13,350 nt of DNA from Syntrophobacter sp. DG_60. GTDB lineage: Bacteria; Desulfobacterota; Desulfofervidia; Desulfofervidales; DG-60. The translations under genes and the position numbers were made by a program. Position 1 is the stretch's first letter. Every line of letters starts with the position of its first letter. Positions 1-6,463 of the stretch are shown here, in pieces. The notes beneath the pieces were generated by a model that did not search any database, had not been told where the DNA came from, and saw only the letters and a list, made by a program, of their open reading frames with translations. The stretch lies in the NCBI GenBank assembly GCA_001304365.1, contig LJNA01000024.1, forward strand, positions 1 through 13,350, read 5' to 3'.

Positions 1-683
1 CTGCCTATGGACTTCCTATCCTCTTTCCACAAATGACTGAATTAAGTGGCAAGCTGGCCCTTTCCCATAATTATACAGATGCCATAAAGGCTGTGGGTGG
101 ACCAGTAGGTGTTTTTTCTAAGGCTTATGCTGAAGCTATTCATAGAACACTAGCATTTCCAAAGGAATTTATGATGATTTTAGCTGCCTTGTGGGTATCT
201 GAATTTGCTATGACTACCTTAGATACTACTAATCGTTTAGCCAGATATACTTTAATAGAGATTTTTGAACCATTAAAAGACAAATTACCTAGATTTTCCC
301 AATTTATTACAAATCGATGGGTTGCTTCAGCTATTCCGGCAACACTTGGTATTTTGTTAGCCCTTACAGGTGCTTGGAGTGTGCTTTGGCCTGCTTTTGG
401 TGGTGCTAATCAGATGCTTGCTGCTATTGCATTATTTACGGCTGCGGGTTTCCTTATACGTGTACAAAAACAAAGAGGTCTAAATGCATTAATCCCAGCC
501 TTCTTTTTGTGGATTACTGTATCTTCGGCTATGATTTGGTATATATTTATAGCTGTACCAAGTCTTATGAAAACTAGCCCGATACAAGCTTATATAATTG
601 GTACTATAATGATTATTATGTTAATCTTAAATATGTTACTCATTTATGATTTTTTCAAATCAGAGAGAGATGTGGTTAAATAG
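1..683 (+). CDS. cstA: CstA-family carbon starvation carrier, C-terminal part (5' end outside window)
   Basis: This is the last 226 residues of a CstA-family inner-membrane carrier. The frame is already open at base 3 and reads AYGLPILFPQMTELSG before the first internal ATG at 33, so the true start lies upstream of the window. Family hallmarks are visible: SEFAMTTLDTTNRLARY, equivalent to the conserved TTLDTxxRLxRY helix, and GGANQMLAAIAL. Three or more hydrophobic segments follow, and the protein ends in a short charged tail. CstA proteins take up peptides or pyruvate in enteric bacteria; the substrate here is unknown. The stop codon lies inside the start of the next gene, so the two are probably translated in a coupled way. 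The family call is firm, the substrate is not. Confidence 0.9.
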   Translation, partial: AYGLPILFPQMTELSGKLALSHNYTDAIKAVGGPVGVFSKAYAEAIHRTLAFPKEFMMILAALWVSEFAMTTLDTTNRLARYTLIEIFEPLKDKLPRFSQFITNRWVASAIPATLGILLALTGAWSVLWPAFGGANQMLAAIALFTAAGFLIRVQKQRGLNALIPAFFLWITVSSAMIWYIFIAVPSLMKTSPIQAYIIGTIMIIMLILNMLLIYDFFKSERDVVK

Positions 684-951
684 TTTTTGGAAGGCTCTTT
701 GCTTGCGAATAAAGTGGCTAGGTGAGGGGTTTAAAAGGCAAAGCACAGAGGTGCTGGAAAGGGAGTTAGAAGAAATGGAAAATGGATTCGCCCTGTTAAC
801 TTTTGGCGCACTTGTAGGATTGCCAACACTCCCTACCTATATGGGTTTACGTTTACTTCCTTATTTAGAAAGGGAAATTTTGGTGATGTTTATAAAGTCA
901 GAGAGGCTGGACGATAAGCTGGCAGAATGGGCTGATTTAGCAGATTTATGA
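670..951 (+). CDS. Small conserved-looking protein between CstA and ArsA-type ATPase
   Basis: Unknown 93-residue protein. I chose ATG 670, which overlaps the CstA stop by 14 bp and is preceded by an AGAGAG purine tract. An in-frame ATG at 646 is possible but lies deeper inside cstA with no visible ribosome site. The N-terminal third is basic and amphipathic, the middle is acidic (LERELEEMENGF), and a hydrophobic-aromatic stretch follows (FALLTFGALVGLPTLPTYMG, then LLPYLER). The last 20 residues are acidic. It has no cysteine in its C-terminal half. Its stop codon shares an ATGA with the ATPase start, so it is very likely a partner or regulator of that ATPase or of CstA. Its outline resembles the small 'cory-CC-star' proteins that I recall being annotated beside ArsA-type ATPases, but the terminal Cys-Cys is absent. 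That comparison is from memory and unverified. Confidence 0.72.
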   Translation: MWLNSFWKALCLRIKWLGEGFKRQSTEVLERELEEMENGFALLTFGALVGLPTLPTYMGLRLLPYLEREILVMFIKSERLDDKLAEWADLADL

Positions 952-1853
952 AAAATATCTTCTTTTTCTTAGGCAAGGGAGGTGTGGGGAAGACCACACT
1001 TTCTGCCAGCCTAGCCTATTATCTGTCTAAACATAATAAGAAGACCTATTGGGCCTCCATTGATCCTGCACATAATATCTGTGATGTTATTGGTTGTCCA
1101 GCCTTTTTAGGGGCTAAGGAAATAGAACGCGATCTTTTGGCAGAAGAGGTAGATGTAGAGCGTTATTTGAAGCAATTCCTTAAAGAAACTACTGCTCAAA
1201 TGAAAAGGGTCTATAGCTATTTTCAAATTATAAATTTGGATGATATGTTTGAAGTAATAAAAAATGCGCCAGGTATGGAAGAATCAGCTATGATGCATGC
1301 ACTAAAAGATATTATTAGCAGACATAGAGATATGGATCATCTGATTATAGATACACCCCCTACAGGCCTTATGCTTAAAATTTTTACTCTTCCTTTTATC
1401 ACAAACATCTGGCTAGAAAGAATTAAGATGTGGCGGCATAAAATCTTAGATAAGAGGGCTACCATTGTTGCCATTAGGGGCAAAGATTACCTTGGAAAAG
1501 GTATAGTTACAGATGCCTCTAAAGACAAGGTTCTTAATGAAATCAGTGTCCAAAAAGCTGCAGTAGATTTCTTGATTAAAATTTTTACAGATACACAAAG
1601 ATCGTGTTTCATCTTAGTGCTTAACCCAGATAGGCTATCTCTAATGGAGGGCATGCATATAAAAAAGGCACTTTCAGCTATGAATATTCATATTGGCTTG
1701 ATATTGGTGAATAAATTTGGCCTAACACCATTAGCATCCACAGAGGAGTTTTATGATATGCCTATGAAAAAGGTCCCATTTTTAAAGGTATTGGACAAAG
1801 AAAGGCTTTACCAATTGGCAGACAGTTGGGCTGAAGATATTATCAAAGATTAA
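948..1853 (+). CDS. ArsA/Get3-type deviant Walker P-loop ATPase
   Basis: A 301-residue soluble ATPase of the ArsA/Get3/MinD (SIMIBI) class. Residues 9-17 are a deviant Walker A motif, GKGGVGKTT. Residues 36-43, ASIDPAHN, match the switch I/DPA motif, and DTPPTG at 135-140 matches switch II. ILVNK near residue 252 fits the base-binding strand. It is a single ATPase domain, about half the length of the two-domain arsenite ATPase ArsA and close to Get3 size. It lacks the Get3 CxxC zinc pair, and no arsR, arsB or arsC lies nearby, so an arsenite pump role is not supported. It overlaps the small upstream gene by ATGA, giving a tightly coupled cstA / small gene / ATPase unit. A dimeric ATP-driven switch acting on a membrane protein is the likely mechanism, but the client is unknown. 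Confidence 0.85.
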   Translation: MKNIFFFLGKGGVGKTTLSASLAYYLSKHNKKTYWASIDPAHNICDVIGCPAFLGAKEIERDLLAEEVDVERYLKQFLKETTAQMKRVYSYFQIINLDDMFEVIKNAPGMEESAMMHALKDIISRHRDMDHLIIDTPPTGLMLKIFTLPFITNIWLERIKMWRHKILDKRATIVAIRGKDYLGKGIVTDASKDKVLNEISVQKAAVDFLIKIFTDTQRSCFILVLNPDRLSLMEGMHIKKALSAMNIHIGLILVNKFGLTPLASTEEFYDMPMKKVPFLKVLDKERLYQLADSWAEDIIKD

Positions 1854-2926
1854 CATTTTGCCTTTGGGTAGGAACCTAACAATTTAAAATAGGCACATTG
1901 ATGCTTAAGATCCTCTAGGGCAGTCTTTACCCGTTCATCTGTATAATGTCCATCTAGGTCAACAAAAAACAAATAATGCCAAGGGAGATTCTTCATGGGG
2001 CGTGATTCCAATTTTGTTAAATTTATCTGCCTTTCTGCAAAGGGCTTAAGGGCTTGATAAAGGGCCCCTGGTACATCTGGTGTAGAAAACAGAATAGAAG
2101 TCTTATCTGCCCCTGTGCTGGGGGGGAGCTGTTGCCCTATGACCCAAAATCTAGTGGTATTATTGGCAAAATCTTCTATATATTGGTCAACGAACTTCAA
2201 TTTATAATGCTCAATAGCCAGTTCGGTAGTTATAGCTGCAGCGTTTTTTTCTTTTTGGGCCTTCATTGCGGCTTCAGCACTACTTCTTACCTCATAAATA
2301 GGAATCTGAGGAAAATTAGACTTGAGAAAGTTTCGGCATTGGGCCTCGGCTTGGGGATGGGCATATATCCTTTCAATTTTCTCCTTTTCTCCTGTAGCCG
2401 AGGCCAAGAAGTGGCTAATACGTATGTAGACTTCACTGCATACCTTTAATTCTGATTGAAAGAACATATCTAAAGTATAAGCTACAATACCCTCTACAGA
2501 ATTTTCTACGGGCACTACACCATAATTACACCTACCCTTGTCTACCTCCAAAAATACATCCTTAATTGTGGGGGCATGAGAAAAGTGAGCCGTTTTCCCA
2601 AATTGCTTTACAGCAGCCATATGACTAAATGTGGCCTCAGGACCTAGGAATGTAACACTAGCAGGCTGCTGCAACTGGCGGGTGGCGGCAATGATTTCAT
2701 GATAGATATTAAATAAGGTTTGATGAGGAAATGGGCCTTGATTAAGCTCTACTAAGCGATCAAATATCTCTTTTTCTCTTTGTGGATCCCAGAAATAAAG
2801 TGCGTCCTTTGATTTGATATCACCTATTTTCATAGCTATTTGAGCCCTTTTATTTAACAATTTCAGGATATCTTCATCTATTTTATCAATCTGTTTACGA
2901 AGTCTTTCTATGTTTTTCTTCTCCAT
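1850..2926 (-). CDS. pheA: Bifunctional chorismate mutase / prephenate dehydratase (P-protein)
   Basis: A 358-residue enzyme that converts chorismate to prephenate and then to phenylpyruvate, the committed branch to phenylalanine. An AroQ-type mutase domain covers about residues 5-87, with expected active-site residues R10, R27, K38, D47, R50 and E51. The dehydratase domain runs from about 90 to 270, with GPEATFSH at 95-102, VPVENSVEG, and the catalytic TRF triplet at 258-260. A C-terminal ACT domain, about 275-355, carries GALYQAL and the ESRP motif (307-310) of phenylalanine-sensing P-proteins, so feedback inhibition is expected. The ATG at 2926 has a G-rich ribosome site (TTGGGGGG) just upstream. 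It stands alone on the minus strand, divergent from rplM. Its TAA overlaps the TAA of the ATPase gene within the palindrome TTAA at 1850-1853. Confidence 0.96.
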   Translation of the reverse strand: MEKKNIERLRKQIDKIDEDILKLLNKRAQIAMKIGDIKSKDALYFWDPQREKEIFDRLVELNQGPFPHQTLFNIYHEIIAATRQLQQPASVTFLGPEATFSHMAAVKQFGKTAHFSHAPTIKDVFLEVDKGRCNYGVVPVENSVEGIVAYTLDMFFQSELKVCSEVYIRISHFLASATGEKEKIERIYAHPQAEAQCRNFLKSNFPQIPIYEVRSSAEAAMKAQKEKNAAAITTELAIEHYKLKFVDQYIEDFANNTTRFWVIGQQLPPSTGADKTSILFSTPDVPGALYQALKPFAERQINLTKLESRPMKNLPWHYLFFVDLDGHYTDERVKTALEDLKHQCAYFKLLGSYPKAKC

Positions 2927-2948
2927 TTTTGCCCCCCAAGTAACTTTT

Positions 2949-2977
2949 ATTGTAAGTTAATAAGAAGATGTTGACAA
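2949..2977 (-). promoter_or_regulatory. Predicted sigma-70-type promoter for pheA
   Basis: On the minus strand TTGTCA (2972-2977) and TACAAT (2949-2954) are separated by exactly 17 bp, each one mismatch from consensus. The expected transcription start is near 2942, giving a leader of about 16 nt that holds the G-rich ribosome site. The -35 box lies within the same TTGACAA heptamer that serves rplM on the other strand. Predicted by eye only. Confidence 0.6.
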
Positions 2978-2999
2978 GTCTTGATTCCTGGATTATAAG
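2971..2999 (+). promoter_or_regulatory. Predicted sigma-70-type promoter for rplM-rpsI-argC
   Basis: A perfect TTGACA (2971-2976), a 17-bp spacer and TATAAG (2994-2999) make a near-consensus promoter. The start would be near 3006, only about 13 nt before the chosen rplM ATG. This also rules out the upstream in-frame ATG at 2968 as the start, since that codon lies before the transcript begins. The -35 heptamer is shared with pheA. Confidence 0.7.
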
Positions 3000-3010
3000 A
3001 GTTTACTCTT
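2997..3010. repeat. Inverted repeat at the rplM -10 box and start site
   Basis: AAGAGT (2997-3002) and ACTCTT (3005-3010) form a perfect 6-bp inverted repeat with a 2-bp centre, straddling the end of the -10 box and the predicted start. Because only the right half would be transcribed, it fits a DNA operator better than an RNA hairpin. No binding protein can be named, and a chance palindrome is possible. Confidence 0.35.
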
Positions 3011-3018
3011 TAAAAATC

Positions 3019-3447
3019 ATGGGCACATTTATGTTGAGAAAGGAAGACGTAAAGCGACAGTGGTATGTGGTAAATGCCAAAGATAAGATATTAGGAAGGT
3101 TGGCCAGTCAGGTGGCTATAAGGTTAATGGGAAAGCACAAACCCGCTTATACGCCCCATGTAGACACAGGGGATTATATAATAATTATCAATGCAGATAA
3201 AATAAAATTGACTGGTAATAAATGGGATAAAAAGAGATATTATTGGCATTCTGGTTATATAGGGGGTTTAAAAAGCTTGACTTATGACAAACTCCTTGAG
3301 CGTCATCCTGAACTTTTGTTAAAACTGGCAGTAAAAAGGATGTTGCCCAAAAATAGATTGGGCAGGCAGATGCTTAAAAAAATGAAGGTCTATGCGGGGG
3401 CTAATCATCCCCATAAGGCGCAAAGACCTATTGAATTAGATATATAG
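3019..3447 (+). CDS. rplM: Large-subunit ribosomal protein uL13
   Basis: Ribosomal protein L13, an early-binding 23S rRNA protein of the 50S subunit. From ATG 3019 the protein is 142 residues, the same length as E. coli L13, and its N-terminus (MGTF...VKRQWYVV) aligns position for position with the usual MKTF...VKRDWYVV. The frame extends 17 codons further upstream to 2968, but that part does not resemble L13 and lies before the predicted start site. Other markers are [32 protein letters not shown] and [14 protein letters not shown]. No clear ribosome site precedes the ATG; the leader is short and A-rich. It is followed 8 bp later by rpsI, the usual pair. Confidence 0.97.
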   Translation: MGTFMLRKEDVKRQWYVVNAKDKILGRLASQVAIRLMGKHKPAYTPHVDTGDYIIIINADKIKLTGNKWDKKRYYWHSGYIGGLKSLTYDKLLERHPELLLKLAVKRMLPKNRLGRQMLKKMKVYAGANHPHKAQRPIELDI

Positions 3448-3455
3448 GTGAGATT

Positions 3456-3842
3456 ATGGAAACATTTTATGCCACTGGGAAGAGAAAGACCTCTATAGCA
3501 AGGGTATGGCTTAGACCAGGTAATGGAGACATTGTGGTAAATAAAAAGCCCCTTGAACAGTATTTTGAGAGAGAAATTGCCTCAATGATTTTACGTCAAC
3601 CTTTTGAATCAACCCAGATAACTGATAAATTTGATGTCTGGGCATTTGTAAAAGGCGGGGGGAAATCTGGGCAGGCTGAGGCCATTAGGCATGCTATTGC
3701 TAAAGCATTGGCAAACTACAATTCGGAGTTAAAACCCGTCCTGAAAAAAGCTGGATTTATCAAGCGGGATGCCCGTATAAAGGAACGTAAAAAATATGGA
3801 CAAAAGGGAGCTAGGGCCCGATTTCAGTTTTCTAAGCGTTAG
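3456..3842 (+). CDS. rpsI: Small-subunit ribosomal protein uS9
   Basis: Ribosomal protein S9 of the 30S head, 128 residues, close to the usual 130. It starts [19 protein letters not shown] and ends in the basic ARFQFSKR tail, whose final residues reach toward P-site tRNA in known ribosomes. A ribosome site, AGGTGAG (3446-3452), overlaps the end of rplM and sits 3 nt before the ATG. Co-transcribed with rplM. The gene ends 2 nt before the argC start codon. Confidence 0.97.
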   Translation: METFYATGKRKTSIARVWLRPGNGDIVVNKKPLEQYFEREIASMILRQPFESTQITDKFDVWAFVKGGGKSGQAEAIRHAIAKALANYNSELKPVLKKAGFIKRDARIKERKKYGQKGARARFQFSKR

Positions 3843-3844
3843 AG

Positions 3845-4882
3845 TTGAATAAAGACTGCATCAAAGTAGCCATTCTCGGAGCAACTGGTTATACAGGTCT
3901 TGAACTACTTCGTGTTTTATCAAATCATCCAAATGCCCAAATTACAGTAGCCACTTCCCAAAGATATGCAGGAAAAAAGTTAGTTGATCTATTCCCCTTT
4001 TTTAAAAATGAGCTTGCTCTTACTCCTTTAGATTATGATCTCATTGCCAATAATGCAGATATAATATTTACTGCCCTCCCTCAACAAGTCTCAATGGAAA
4101 TCATCCCTGAATTGTTGAGGCATAAAAAAAGGATTATTGATTTAAGTGCCGATTTTAGATTGAAAAGGCCTGAGGTATATGAGGCCTGGTATGGCCCCCA
4201 TAAGGCAAAAGAATTAATTGATGAAGCAGTTTATGGATTGCCAGAAATATATAGAGAACATATAAAAAATGCATATTTAGTAGCTAACCCTGGCTGCTAT
4301 CCTACAGGGGTCATCCTGGCCCTGGCCCCACTACTAAAGTATATAAGAGAGGATTCTATTGTTGTGGATGCAAAGTCAGGGGTAAGTGGGGCAGGTAGAG
4401 GCCTTAAGCTAAGTAGCCTATTCTGTGAAGTAAATGAGGGAATGCAGGCCTATAAGGTAGCTGCCCATCGCCATATACCTGAAATGGAGCAAGAACTGAG
4501 CAAATTAGCAGGAAAAGATATCCGCATTACCTTTGTACCCCATCTAATACCCATCTCTCGTGGTATGTTTGTTACTGCCTATGCACCATTAAAAGGTAAA
4601 TTAGACAGTAAACAGGCTTATCAAATCATGAGTGAATACTATCAGGGAGAAAGCTTTGTTAAGGTGCTTTTACCACCCCAAATCCCACAGACTTTGCATG
4701 TAAGGGGCACAAATGAGTGCCATCTGGGGGTAAAAGTAGATGAGCGAACTAATCATATTATTGCCATGGCTGCTATAGATAACCTGGGGAAGGGGGCATC
4801 TACCCAAGCAATCCAAAGTATGAACCTTATGGCAAGGCTTCCTGAAGCAACGGGTTTAGAACACCTACCTTTATTCTTATAA
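3845..4882 (+). CDS. argC: N-acetyl-gamma-glutamyl-phosphate reductase
   Basis: A 345-residue NADPH-dependent reductase that converts N-acetyl-glutamyl phosphate to the semialdehyde in arginine synthesis. The N-terminal Rossmann motif is GATGYTG (about residues 12-18), and the catalytic cysteine is C151 in NPGCYPTG. The AHRHIPEMEQEL segment carries the conserved active-site histidine region. The start is TTG at 3845: an in-frame TAA lies 9 bp upstream at 3833-3835, so no earlier start exists, and the next codons lead straight into the Rossmann strand. No good ribosome site is visible, but the start lies 2 nt after the rpsI stop, so coupled translation is likely. No other arg gene is nearby; its placement behind two ribosomal genes links arginine supply to ribosome output. 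Confidence 0.95.
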   Translation: MNKDCIKVAILGATGYTGLELLRVLSNHPNAQITVATSQRYAGKKLVDLFPFFKNELALTPLDYDLIANNADIIFTALPQQVSMEIIPELLRHKKRIIDLSADFRLKRPEVYEAWYGPHKAKELIDEAVYGLPEIYREHIKNAYLVANPGCYPTGVILALAPLLKYIREDSIVVDAKSGVSGAGRGLKLSSLFCEVNEGMQAYKVAAHRHIPEMEQELSKLAGKDIRITFVPHLIPISRGMFVTAYAPLKGKLDSKQAYQIMSEYYQGESFVKVLLPPQIPQTLHVRGTNECHLGVKVDERTNHIIAMAAIDNLGKGASTQAIQSMNLMARLPEATGLEHLPLFL

Positions 4883-4916
4883 TAAATATTTTTTCTAACA
4901 AAATATCTCGATAAGC

Positions 4917-4945
4917 TTGTTTATTGCATGATTTGTCATTATACT
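4917..4945 (+). promoter_or_regulatory. Predicted promoter for the plsY-miaA-pgsA operon
   Basis: TTGTTT (4917-4922), a 17-bp spacer and TATACT (4940-4945). The -10 is one mismatch from consensus; the -35 matches only at TTG. Seven bases separate the -10 from the plsY ATG, so the start would fall at about 4952-4953, giving a leaderless message. The 70-bp gap after argC has no clear terminator hairpin, so read-through from argC is also possible. Confidence 0.45.
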
Positions 4946-4952
4946 GTTTTTA

Positions 4953-5546
4953 ATGACTAAGGCATTTTTTGTTTTGATGGCCTATTTTTTAGGGGCTGTG
5001 CCTATAGGTCTATTGATTGCCCGAAGGTGTGGACACCCAGATATAAGAAAAGAGGGTAGTGGTAACATCGGTGCTACCAATGTAGCCAGGGTAGTGGGGA
5101 AAAAGGCTGGAATCACTACCTTGATAGGAGATATTTTAAAAGGAGCCTTACCTGTATTAGGGGCTATGTGGTTAATGGGTACAAATACCTTGGAAAAACA
5201 ATTCTGGACAGCACTGGTAGGATTAGCTAGCTTCTTGGGCCACATATTCCCTATTTATTTGAAATTTAGGGGTGGAAAGGGAATAGCTACAGCTACTGGT
5301 GTATTTTTTGTTCTCTGCCCTTTGGCTGTGCTTTTTAATTTATTTATCTTTCTATTTGTAGTATGGCGGTTTAGATATGTTTCTTTGGGTTCACTTTCGG
5401 CCGCTGCTGCCATGCCCCTTTTGCTTTTCATCCTTTCTGATAAAAAGATTTATGCCATACTTTCTATATTCATAGCCATTATCATCTTTCATAGACACCA
5501 GGACAACATTAGACGCTTACTGGTGGGTGAAGAAAATAGGTTATGA
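4953..5546 (+). CDS. plsY: Glycerol-3-phosphate acyltransferase (acyl-phosphate dependent)
   Basis: A 197-residue integral membrane enzyme that moves an acyl group from acyl-phosphate to position 1 of glycerol-3-phosphate, the first step of phospholipid synthesis in most bacteria. The three PlsY signatures are present: GSGNIGATN at residues 35-43, KFRGGKGIAT at 104-113, and the C-terminal HRHQDNIRRLL. About five hydrophobic segments separate them. The start is taken as ATG 4953; an alternative ATG at 4977 would trim eight residues of the first helix. Neither has a clear ribosome site, and the upstream promoter suggests a leaderless start at 4953. The stop overlaps the miaA start (ATGA). Confidence 0.95.
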   Translation: MTKAFFVLMAYFLGAVPIGLLIARRCGHPDIRKEGSGNIGATNVARVVGKKAGITTLIGDILKGALPVLGAMWLMGTNTLEKQFWTALVGLASFLGHIFPIYLKFRGGKGIATATGVFFVLCPLAVLFNLFIFLFVVWRFRYVSLGSLSAAAAMPLLLFILSDKKIYAILSIFIAIIIFHRHQDNIRRLLVGEENRL

Positions 5547-6463
5547 AGAAGGAAAGGATTGTGATTATTACAGGCCCTACTGGCGTAGGTAAAACACGTC
5601 TTTCTTTAAGACTGGCCCAGATATTTAATGCTGAGATTATAAGTGCTGATTCTATGCAAATTTATCGTTACATGAACATTGGAGCAGCTAAACCCACACC
5701 AGAAGAGCAGGCACTAGTACCCCATCATTTGATTGATATACGCAATCCAGATGAAGATTATAGTGCAGCAGAATTTAAGAAAGATGCAGATAAATCTATT
5801 AAAGAGGTCATAGGTGAGGAAAGGTCTGTATTTGTAGTAGGCGGGACTATGCTCTATCTGCGTGTACTTACAAAAGGTCTTTTTGAAGCCCCAAAAGTAG
5901 ACTACGCATTAAGAGAAAGATTTAAGGCACTTTGTAAAGAAAGAGGAAATACTTGGTTGCATCAAAGATTAAAAGATATAGATCCAAAGGCGGCTAGGCG
6001 TATCCATCCAAAAGATACCTTCCGTATAATACGTGCGTTAGAGGTATTTGAACTTACGGGTAAACCCATTTCTCGGCATCAGGAGCAACATAGATTTAAG
6101 GCCTCTTTTTATGATTATCTTAAGATTTGTTTGAATATGCCCCGTAGTCTGCTTTATGAAAGAATAAACCACAGGGTAGAAAAGATGTTTTCCCAGGGCT
6201 TAATAGATGAAGTAGAAGAACTTTTAAAAATGGGATATAAGCCAAATCTTAAATCCATGAAGTCTATAGGTTACAGACATGTGGTTGAGTATTTACAAGG
6301 CAAGTTTGGCTTAGAAAATACAAAAGAAAAAATAAAACAGGCAACAAGGCATTATGCAAAACGGCAATTGACTTGGTTTCGTTATAAACCAGAAGTAAAT
6401 TGGTATAATCTTTCTGAGGAGAAAAAGATTATTGAAGATATTAAACACTTTTATCAAGATTAA
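5543..6463 (+). CDS. miaA: tRNA dimethylallyltransferase
   Basis: A 306-residue enzyme that adds a dimethylallyl group to N6 of A37 in tRNAs reading UNN codons, the first step to i6A/ms2i6A. The P-loop is GPTGVGKT at residues 11-18. D36 in ISADSMQIYR is the expected general base, followed by AAKPT, HHLIDI and the VGGTMLYL strand. KSIGYRH and the RQLTWFR segment mark the C-terminal tRNA-binding part. Length is normal. It overlaps plsY by ATGA, and its last 32 bp overlap the next gene. The tRNA-Ser(TGA) gene near the end of this window reads UCA and is a likely substrate. Confidence 0.96.
   Translation: MKKERIVIITGPTGVGKTRLSLRLAQIFNAEIISADSMQIYRYMNIGAAKPTPEEQALVPHHLIDIRNPDEDYSAAEFKKDADKSIKEVIGEERSVFVVGGTMLYLRVLTKGLFEAPKVDYALRERFKALCKERGNTWLHQRLKDIDPKAARRIHPKDTFRIIRALEVFELTGKPISRHQEQHRFKASFYDYLKICLNMPRSLLYERINHRVEKMFSQGLIDEVEELLKMGYKPNLKSMKSIGYRHVVEYLQGKFGLENTKEKIKQATRHYAKRQLTWFRYKPEVNWYNLSEEKKIIEDIKHFYQD

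Noticed and set aside
948..1853. Reading the ATPase as an arsenite pump subunit.
   Set aside because: Single domain, no CxxC or arsenic-binding cysteine cluster evident, and no ars genes nearby.
2054..2449. A 131-codon plus-strand frame.
   Set aside because: Fully antisense to the dehydratase domain of pheA, with no family resemblance.
2968..3018. A 17-codon N-terminal extension of rplM.
   Set aside because: It overlaps the predicted promoter, does not resemble L13, and would make the protein longer than the usual 142 residues.
4982..5245. An 87-codon minus-strand frame.
   Set aside because: Antisense to plsY, whose motifs are intact; no ribosome site or known family.
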